Assembly: GCA_963798435.1 (NCBI GenBank)
Contig: CAWCTF010000004.1
Location: 372,001-436,000 of the forward strand
Length of the DNA stretch: 64,000 bases
Source: JALHST01 sp963798435
GTDB taxonomy: Bacteria; Bacteroidota; Bacteroidia; Flavobacteriales; Flavobacteriaceae
Direction: 5' to 3'
The position numbers and the translations under genes are program-made. The first letter of the stretch is position 1, and each line of letters starts with the position of its first letter. Positions 57,983-64,000 of this stretch are shown one piece after another. The notes below the pieces were generated by a model. It ran no database searches. It saw nothing but the letters and a program-made list of their open reading frames with translations, and had not been told where the DNA came from.

Positions 57983-58762
57983 TCATCCCGAAATCAAATA
58001 GCCCCCATCTGCGACATAAACTCCGCCAGTCATATAGGATCCGGCATCCGATGCCAATAACATGATCAAACCGGCCATTTCATCTGATTCGGCGATACGC
58101 CCCAAGGGCAATGCCTTGGTCAATCTGGCAATTAATGAAGCGTCGGTCCATAAACCTTCACTAAACTTTGTTTTGATCAGTCCTGGACACACGACGTTGG
58201 CCCGTATCCCGAAACGTCCCCATTCCTTTGCCTGGTTCTTGGTAAGCATGATCAAAGCCGCCTTGGTAGCACTGTACAGCCCCAAACCAAAGCCAGGGGT
58301 TAATCCCTCGACCGATGAAATATTGATAATACTGCCACTCCCAAGCGTTTTCATATGGGGCAACGCCAAATTGGAAAGGATCCAAGGGGCCTTGACATTC
58401 ACATTCATTATCTTATCGAATACCTCCGCGTCCGAGCCTTCCAACGGGCCGTAATACGGATTAATTGCGGCGTTGTTCACTAGGATGTCTAACCTTCCGA
58501 ACTGTTCGATTGTCTGGGTGATAAGTTTTTTTCGCTGTTCGGGATCGCCAACATGACATTCGATTCCGATGGCCTCGTGCCCCATTTCCTTAAATTCACC
58601 GACAACCGCGTCGACTGAAGCCTGCTTGCGACTGCTTACAACCACTTTGGCACCATTTTCCGCTAGGCCTTGGGCTATCGATTTGCCGATTCCTTTGCTC
58701 GATCCTGTGATAATGGCTACTTTTCCGCTGAGTTCGAATTTAGATTTTATGGTTTCTGACAT
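57983..58762 (-). CDS. SDR oxidoreductase, DHRS4-like (third copy in operon)
   Basis: A 259-aa SDR: ITGSSKGIGKSIAQGLAENG, NNAAINPYYGPLEG, Ser in NISSVEGLTPGFG, YSATKAALIMLTK and the C-terminal GGVYVADGG. The NNAAxNPxxGP signature is usual for the DHRS4/CR-like group acting on carbonyls or 3-hydroxyacyl substrates. 19 bp upstream of the ACAD11-like gene. Confidence 0.87.
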   Translation of the reverse strand: MSETIKSKFELSGKVAIITGSSKGIGKSIAQGLAENGAKVVVSSRKQASVDAVVGEFKEMGHEAIGIECHVGDPEQRKKLITQTIEQFGRLDILVNNAAINPYYGPLEGSDAEVFDKIMNVNVKAPWILSNLALPHMKTLGSGSIINISSVEGLTPGFGLGLYSATKAALIMLTKNQAKEWGRFGIRANVVCPGLIKTKFSEGLWTDASLIARLTKALPLGRIAESDEMAGLIMLLASDAGSYMTGGVYVADGGYLISG

Positions 58763-58820
58763 TGGGTTCTATATCGTATTATTTTGAATATTCGATTGCG
58801 TTTGTCTATTCAATACCTTG

Positions 58821-60635
58821 CTATTCGGGAAATAACGCGATGTCATCTGTCATGGTCATGGCTTGTGGATCCATAAGAACTTCGGCCAATGCCCTTGTTT
58901 TTGGCAGTTCGTATTTAAAGTAGAATTTCATAGTAAGGATCTTACTTTGGTAGAATTCGTTGGAATAGGTGGTATCGCCCATTGCCAAAGCCTTTTGTGC
59001 TTTCGTAGCCATGTCTAACCACAACCAGCCGACCACTATGTTGCCAAAAAACTCCATGAAAACCGTGGCATCCGAAAGGTAGCGTTCAAATTCACCTTTG
59101 TTCGAGAACTCAAGCAGAAATAGTAAAACTTCTTGGCACAATTTTAAACTGTTACCTAATTTCCTGGCATCAACGGTCAGTTCCTCATATTCGCCAGCAT
59201 TTTCGATGCTTTTCAGTATTTCAGCCGTGAGTAATTGAATGCCATTGCCCTGATGCATCGGAATCTTCCGTCCTAGTAGATCTAAGGACTGAATGCCGGT
59301 AGTGCCTTCGTATATCGAAAAGATGCGAATATCCCGATAATATTGCTGTAGGATAAAATCTGTACAAAATCCGTAACCCCCAAGTACCTGAAGTCCGTTG
59401 CTTACCGATTGCAAACCCATTTCAGAAGGATAGGTCTTTGTAATTGGGGTAAGCATCTCTAATAATTGGGCATATTTTTCGCGTTCTGCGGGATCAGAAT
59501 GGGTCTGGGATAGATCATGGTATTTGGAGGAAAGTAAAACTAGGCTCAAGGCACCTTCCGATACGGCTTTTTGTAACAAAAGCATTCGTTTAACATCTGG
59601 ATGGTTGATGATCAGGGTTTGTTCCTGCGCGGCGTCTTTTTTGCCTGTCTTTGTAAGATTACGTCCCTGGGGCCGTTCCCTGGCGTAGGCCAAGGAGGCC
59701 TGATATGCTGCCATTGAGATCGCTGCAGCACCACGACCAACAGCGATTCGGGCACCGTTCATCATCAGGAACATATAGTTCAACCCTTGATTGGGCTCGC
59801 CGACCAACCATCCCAGACAGTCGTTATTATGGCCAAAGAAAAGATGGGTGGTACAGTATCCCCGTTGCCCCATTTTTTGAAAATCGGCAAAAGTGGTCAC
59901 GTCGTTCGAAATAAGCTCCCCCTTGGCCGAAAGGCGCTTTTTCGGAACCACGAATAAGGAAATTCCCTTCGTTCCAGCAGGAGCACCTTTGATTCGGGCC
60001 AAGACCATGTGTACTACATTTTCGGCACCTTTAAAATCCCCTCCAGAGATAAATATTTTCTGTCCAGAAATTATATAGCCGTCTTCTGCTACTTCGGCGG
60101 AGGTGAGAATATCAGAGAGCGAACTTCCGGCCTGTGGTTCGGTTAGGCACATCGTGCCGGTCCATTCACCCGTAAGTAACTTAGGGACATATCGCTCGTT
60201 GAGTGATTTGCTGGCAAACGCAACGATTAATTCGGCGGCTCCAAGGGTAAGCCCCAGATAGCCTGGCAAATGATTGTTGGCCGTCTCTTGGATGTAGGCC
60301 GCGGCGGTGACAACAATTTTGGGCAATTGAAGACCCCCGATTTCATAGTCGAATAATGACGACACAAGGCCCATTTCCCCACCTTTCCTTAAATAGCTGA
60401 GCACCTGTGGATGTATAATAATTTCCCCATCCTTAAAATGGGCGGGATTTTCGTCCATCTCCCGATAGAAGGGCAGTAACTCCCGGTCAGAAAAATCCTT
60501 GACCGAATTTAAAAAGAGGTCAATCGCTTCTAGGTCATAGTCTTCATACCTATCCTGATCCAGGACCTTCTGAAGGTTATGAACGTCGTTTAGTAAAAAT
60601 TTGAGGGAGTCGACATCAACATATTGCTTTGCCAT
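58821..60635 (-). CDS. Acyl-CoA dehydrogenase with C-terminal ACAD_C-like domain (~600 aa type)
   Basis: A 604-aa enzyme and first gene of the operon. It has the additional N-terminal helix region, MCLTEPQAGSSLSDILTSAE, the long insertion GYCTTHLFFGHNNDCLGWLV, ARERPQGRNLTKTGKKDAAQ, the catalytic-region motif FSIYEGTTGIQSLDLLGRK and a ~120-residue helical C-terminal extension as in DmdC/AidB-type dehydrogenases. ATG 60635 (MAKQYVDVDSLKFLL) is preferred over the longer frame from 60674. 58 bp ahead of the SDR gene. The acyl substrate is unknown. Confidence 0.9.
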   Translation of the reverse strand: MAKQYVDVDSLKFLLNDVHNLQKVLDQDRYEDYDLEAIDLFLNSVKDFSDRELLPFYREMDENPAHFKDGEIIIHPQVLSYLRKGGEMGLVSSLFDYEIGGLQLPKIVVTAAAYIQETANNHLPGYLGLTLGAAELIVAFASKSLNERYVPKLLTGEWTGTMCLTEPQAGSSLSDILTSAEVAEDGYIISGQKIFISGGDFKGAENVVHMVLARIKGAPAGTKGISLFVVPKKRLSAKGELISNDVTTFADFQKMGQRGYCTTHLFFGHNNDCLGWLVGEPNQGLNYMFLMMNGARIAVGRGAAAISMAAYQASLAYARERPQGRNLTKTGKKDAAQEQTLIINHPDVKRMLLLQKAVSEGALSLVLLSSKYHDLSQTHSDPAEREKYAQLLEMLTPITKTYPSEMGLQSVSNGLQVLGGYGFCTDFILQQYYRDIRIFSIYEGTTGIQSLDLLGRKIPMHQGNGIQLLTAEILKSIENAGEYEELTVDARKLGNSLKLCQEVLLFLLEFSNKGEFERYLSDATVFMEFFGNIVVGWLWLDMATKAQKALAMGDTTYSNEFYQSKILTMKFYFKYELPKTRALAEVLMDPQAMTMTDDIALFPE

Positions 60636-61144
60636 ATAAAATTGTATTTCGGAGCTTCGATTACTACGAATCATAGGACAAAATGGTATTCATGTGTACA
60701 ATGGGCCGTCTTGACCCATAGGCACAATCTCAATTGTCTTATGACAGCGTTTTTATTGCATGAATAGTGGAGCGAAACTAACAAGCCTCAAGATAGTAAT
60801 TTCAATTGACATTATTTTTTTGAAATACCGTAGGATATACCTTAGGAATCTAAGAAAGTAAGACTGCTACGGTATCAATTGCGGCGGGCTGTTTTAAAGT
60901 GCATGTATTACCTTTTCAAATTGGAAAGCACGGAAAGCATAATTTCAATGTGGATGCTATATTGGTGATATAAAGAAATGGTAACCTAGGCCAAGGGATC
61001 CGAAGTCGTGATGGGCGGAAATGTTGGGCCATAACAAATAGCGGCCTAATCATTCAGAAAGAATGAATAGGAAGTGATTGAGGGCATTGATGCTTAAATG
61101 GCAGATACGGCGACGCGGCATCTGCTCAAATCAACACGGCAAGA
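60636..61144. other. Upstream region of the acyl-CoA operon
   Basis: About 500 bp without a supportable gene; presumably holds the operon promoter. No operator palindrome or riboswitch was recognised by eye. Confidence 0.4.
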
Positions 61145-61273
61145 TTACCGAATCGCTTCCCAAACACCAATTAAACAGCCAAGGGCAATGAAACCCAAGA
61201 TAATCTCCAATCCTACATTCAATACGACAAGAAGTGTATGAAGTACGCCCTCTTTGTTAGAATACTCGTTCAT
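61145..61273 (-). CDS. Small membrane protein, 42 aa
   Basis: ATG frame MNEYSNKEGVLHTLLVVLNV, continuing as one strong transmembrane segment (GLEIILGFIALGCLIGVW) and ending EAIR. Hydrophilic start, single helix, charged tail: the design of a genuine small membrane protein, in a stretch with no other gene on either strand. Function unknown. Confidence 0.5.
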   Translation of the reverse strand: MNEYSNKEGVLHTLLVVLNVGLEIILGFIALGCLIGVWEAIR

Positions 61274-61454
61274 AGCAGGTATATTTAAAATTTACGGCAA
61301 TTATAAGGTACGAATTCTTAGTATAAATTAGTGCCGTAATGTTGTGAAAGCGCGAATATTTGTGGTTTAATCGTATTTTTTGTGTAGTTCGTCGATAAAA
61401 TGGCAGTTTGAAAATTGCAACAAAGAAGATAGTAGGTTATTTTGTAATGCAAAT

Positions 61455-62321
61455 TCAACTCGACAATTTCCACCTTCGGTGGGTCCATAACCACATTTCA
61501 GGAGCACGATTAATAGCATGTTCTAATTGGGCGGCATAGTTTTCGACAATGGAATAATTTTCCTGCGTTTTTGGATGGTCCTCGATGACTCGGAATTCCA
61601 ATTCGTAATAGCCTCGTTTTACTTTTTTAAAGAAGGGAAAGAGCACGACCTGGTCGGTTCTTTTGGCGATTTTATCCGCACCCACGTAAAATGCGGTTTT
61701 CCTATTCAAAAATTGACACCAGTACATCGGACTTCTTAGTGTCGGACTTTGGTCGCCGATAACACAGTTCATGGTAACGGCATGATTTTGCTGGTCGGTG
61801 ATGACCGTTCGATATCCTTTGTCTGTTTCGATACAATGCACCCCGAACCGCTCTCGCATAATCTTTGAGAGCTCATTAAAATACTTGTTTTTCAGCGGCC
61901 TATAAAAGGTGTTGGAGCGATAGGGAAAGAATAATGGCAAAAAGATGAGCCATTCCCAATTACCTTGATGTGCAGTATATAGTAAAATACTTCTTCGTTC
62001 GTTCAAATATTTTTCAATCAATACGGGATTTTGGATCTTCAGTCGCTTTTTTATTGTCTTAGGACGTATGGTCAGTCTTTTGATCGATTCATAAATAATA
62101 TCACAGAAGTGGCGATAAAAATCCTTGCTGATTTGTTGTACCTCCATTTCATTTTTAGATGGGAATGCTTTTTTAAGATTATCGAGAACGACCTTTTTGC
62201 GATAGCCGAAAACGTAATATATAATGATGAAAGACAAGTCAGAAAGCAGATAAAGTAAGGGCATGGGCAAAACGGATAGCCCATAGAATGGCAAGAATTT
62301 TATGATTTTCATAGTTTTCAT
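61455..62321 (-). CDS. Lysophospholipid/lipid A acyltransferase (LpxL/HtrB-like)
   Basis: A 288-aa inner-membrane acyltransferase: N-terminal TM (FYGLSVLPMPLLYLLSDLSF), acyltransferase block I HQGNWEW (HxxxxE-type), YRPLKNKYFNELSKIMRERF, and a C-terminal APEMWLWTHRRWK that matches the lauroyl/myristoyltransferase family ending. It probably adds a secondary acyl chain to lipid A, or acts on ornithine lipids. The frame runs up to 62369, but ATG 62321 (MKTMKIIKFLPFYG) lies nearest the hydrophobic start. Confidence 0.87.
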   Translation of the reverse strand: MKTMKIIKFLPFYGLSVLPMPLLYLLSDLSFIIIYYVFGYRKKVVLDNLKKAFPSKNEMEVQQISKDFYRHFCDIIYESIKRLTIRPKTIKKRLKIQNPVLIEKYLNERRSILLYTAHQGNWEWLIFLPLFFPYRSNTFYRPLKNKYFNELSKIMRERFGVHCIETDKGYRTVITDQQNHAVTMNCVIGDQSPTLRSPMYWCQFLNRKTAFYVGADKIAKRTDQVVLFPFFKKVKRGYYELEFRVIEDHPKTQENYSIVENYAAQLEHAINRAPEMWLWTHRRWKLSS

Positions 62322-62841
62322 GCACGCAATTCTGGCACAAAAATTTCTCGGATCATCACTCCTTGGCATGATTATAATCAGATCACACTTTTAGGATAGT
62401 GTTTGTCCGAAGAATTAACGATATAAAGATATTAAATTTTTTTTGTGAAAAGTTTAGTAACAAAACTTTCATTTAGGGATTTTGTCTTAATTTTCGACTG
62501 CAAGTCTAAGAAAGAGAACCCAACTTCATTGGCACGCTTATTTCATGACAATCCTTCCAATTGATCAGATGTTCCCAGGTGTCCAAAGGGAATTTCGCAT
62601 GTGAGCCTCCTTGCATCACCCAGAATTCCTTTTCTTACTTGGAATGCCATCGTATGATTCACGCACGGCCTCGATAATAAATAGTTCGCCTGATCTCTAA
62701 CCCGGGCCTACTCAAATTAGAACTGCCTGTGAGGATCCACGAGGTTTTCTTCCCAGCGTGCCATCAAAATGTCTAGATTCCCTCTTTTTTGATATCTATA
62801 AATTACGTATCTTAATGCTTTTCACCAAATAGCGCAATATC
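62322..62841. other. Intergenic region before the molybdenum hydroxylase operon
   Basis: About 520 bp, divergent between the acyltransferase and the Fe-S subunit gene, presumably with both promoters. No small gene or clear repeat was found. Confidence 0.4.
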
Positions 62842-63306
62842 ATGGCAAAGTATACCCTGAACATTAACGGAAAGCAAAAAGAACTGGAGGTCGACCCCAC
62901 TACACCCATGCTCTGGGTGCTGCGAGATCATCTGCATTTGGTGGGCACCAAATATGGTTGTGGCATCGCTGCCTGCGGGGCCTGTACAATCCACCTTGGG
63001 GATGCGGCCGTGCGCTCCTGCCAATTGCCTGTTTCCGCAGTTGGTGATCAGGCGATTACCACTATCGAAGGCCTCTCCGAAAACGGCGAGCACCCAGTGC
63101 AAAAGGCTTGGTTGGAAGTCGACGTGCCCCAATGTGGCTATTGCCAAGCGGGGCAGATTATGAGCGCAAGCGCGCTGCTGCTTAGCAACCCAAACCCGAG
63201 CGACGACGAGATCAACGCGGCCATGAACGGTAATATTTGCCGATGTGGCACATATACGCGCATTAAAAAAGCCATTAAAGCCGCGGCGAATACGCAGAAC
63301 GCGTGA
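62842..63306 (+). CDS. (2Fe-2S)-binding subunit of a molybdenum hydroxylase (IorA-like)
   Basis: A 154-aa electron-transfer subunit of the xanthine dehydrogenase/isoquinoline 1-oxidoreductase family. The N-terminal plant-type cluster is GTKYGCGIAACGACTIHL plus the later RSC; the second cluster is in VPQCGYCQAGQIM and NGNICRCGTYTRIKKAIK. The start ATG 62842 gives MAKYTLNINGKQKELEV. It is followed 61 bp later by the molybdopterin subunit gene. The substrate is probably an N-heterocycle or aldehyde; unknown. Confidence 0.93.
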   Translation: MAKYTLNINGKQKELEVDPTTPMLWVLRDHLHLVGTKYGCGIAACGACTIHLGDAAVRSCQLPVSAVGDQAITTIEGLSENGEHPVQKAWLEVDVPQCGYCQAGQIMSASALLLSNPNPSDDEINAAMNGNICRCGTYTRIKKAIKAAANTQNA

Positions 63307-63367
63307 TTTTTTTGGGAGGATTCCCTTTTGATCTCCCCAGACGTATTAAGATATAAAGACACATACC

Positions 63368-64000
63368 ATGACAATCGTAAAAACAACCTTCGGAAGACGC
63401 TCGTTTCTTAAAAGTTCCGCCTTAGCTGGTGGAGGCATGATGCTCGGATTTAGTTGGCTCGCATCCTGCAAACCAACCCCCGAACAGCTAAGCAACCTAC
63501 CCAAGGAATGGTTCAAGATTAATGGCTTTCTAAAGATCGGGGAGAACGGGATGGTGACGATCCAATCACCCAATCCCGAGATCGGTCAGAATGTAAAGAC
63601 TTCGATGCCCATGATCGTGGCCGAGGAACTCGATGTAGACTGGAACAACGTCCTCGTAGAGCAGGCCCCTTTGAACACCACGATATTTACCCGCCAATTG
63701 GCAGGCGGCAGCCAATCGATTCGGCAAGGATGGGAAGGGCTGCGAATGGCCGGGGCAACAGCACGACAGATGTTGAAGGAGGCTGCAGCCCAAGCCTGGA
63801 AGGTTCCTGTAGAAGAAATTACTACTGAGGTAGGGATTTTACATCACGATCAAAGTGGGAAGTCGGCAGGATATGGTGAGCTGGCCTCGGCCGCTGCAAT
63901 GCTGCCCTTACCTGCGGAAGTGACACTGAAAACACCTAAGGATTTTAAGATCATTGGCACTTCCCGAAAGAACGTTGACGGCCCCAAGATTGTCACCGGA
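63368..64000 (+). CDS. Molybdopterin-binding subunit of a molybdenum hydroxylase (IorB-like), cut by window end
   Basis: Partial at its 3' end; 211 codons visible. The N-terminus has a twin-arginine signal, GRRSFLKSSALAGGGMMLGF, ending at a possible lipobox (SWLASC), so the enzyme is probably exported folded by Tat. The following sequence (KEWFKINGFLKIGENGMVTI, SPNPEIGQNVKTSMPMIVAE, RQLAGGSQSIRQGWEGLRMA) is that of isoquinoline 1-oxidoreductase beta-type subunits, which use a molybdopterin cofactor. In an operon with the Fe-S subunit. Confidence 0.92.
   Translation, partial: MTIVKTTFGRRSFLKSSALAGGGMMLGFSWLASCKPTPEQLSNLPKEWFKINGFLKIGENGMVTIQSPNPEIGQNVKTSMPMIVAEELDVDWNNVLVEQAPLNTTIFTRQLAGGSQSIRQGWEGLRMAGATARQMLKEAAAQAWKVPVEEITTEVGILHHDQSGKSAGYGELASAAAMLPLPAEVTLKTPKDFKIIGTSRKNVDGPKIVTG

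Noticed and set aside
1..64000. CRISPR array, insertion sequence or rRNA operon
   Set aside because: No spaced repeat series, transposase gene or rRNA sequence was seen; the IstB-like ATPase has no IstA partner and fits the element's replication-like module.

Overview
The window reads as chromosomal DNA of a Bacteroidota member, most likely a (marine-type) Flavobacteriaceae. The signs are surface proteins ending in type A and type B type IX secretion (T9SS) sorting domains, SusC-like regulatory-domain/beta-barrel outer-membrane proteins, many SPII lipoproteins, -7 promoter elements of the Bacteroidota form TAnnTTTG, weak or absent Shine-Dalgarno sites, and a tRNA gene without encoded CCA. Genus cannot be fixed from the sequence alone.

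Layout. 0.4-4.7 kb: an amino-acid permease fused to universal-stress domains, and a cation/proton antiporter with a TrkA-type domain. 5-6.9 kb: lepA. 7-12.2 kb: two tandem paralogous outer-membrane beta-barrel genes with the same promoter-to-start geometry. 12.2-14.7 kb: a WD40-like propeller lipoprotein divergent from an M28 peptidase with PDZ domain. 14.7-15.9 kb: a frameshifted leucine-rich-type lipoprotein gene. 16-19.1 kb: housekeeping genes dusB, a LolC/E-type permease, rbfA and methylmalonyl-CoA epimerase. 19.24 kb: a CAT-anticodon tRNA gene.

19.27-32.36 kb is an integrated genomic island of about 13.1 kb. It is bounded by a perfect 47-bp repeat of the tRNA 3' half, has a tyrosine integrase at its right end, and carries a matched 21-bp direct repeat just inside each end. 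Its cargo is an FG-GAP surface protein, two methyltransferases, a BspA-like surface protein and a lipoprotein, followed by a plasmid-like module (excisionase-type HTH, HTH_36 protein, DnaC/IstB-like ATPase) and a Fic protein. Nearly all of these genes, the integrase included, carry frameshifts or nonsense changes, so the island looks like a decaying, probably immobile element. A homopolymer-prone assembly is the alternative explanation for part of this.

32.4-39 kb: a class III nucleotidyl cyclase/TPR protein, a short galE-like 3' remnant, a hybrid pair of sensor kinase and single-domain response regulator, a HbpS/GlcG-like protein and a frameshifted CBM6-like lipoprotein. 39.4-46.7 kb: three tandem MacB/FtsX-type permeases (one frameshifted) with no ATPase gene beside them. 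47-48.3 kb: two small orphan genes.

48.4-60.6 kb: a tightly packed 12-gene operon on the minus strand for acyl-CoA catabolism (two acyl-CoA dehydrogenases, three SDRs, enoyl-CoA hydratase, MaoC hydratase, acyl-CoA ligase, two MDR reductases, a DUF1330 protein and an aminoglycoside-phosphotransferase-like kinase). The kinase gene overlaps an acyl-CoA dehydrogenase gene, recalling the LvaA/LvaC and ACAD10/11 logic for 4-hydroxyacyl-CoA catabolism. 61-64 kb: a 42-residue membrane peptide, a LpxL-type acyltransferase, and the start of an isoquinoline-1-oxidoreductase-type molybdenum hydroxylase operon that runs off the window.
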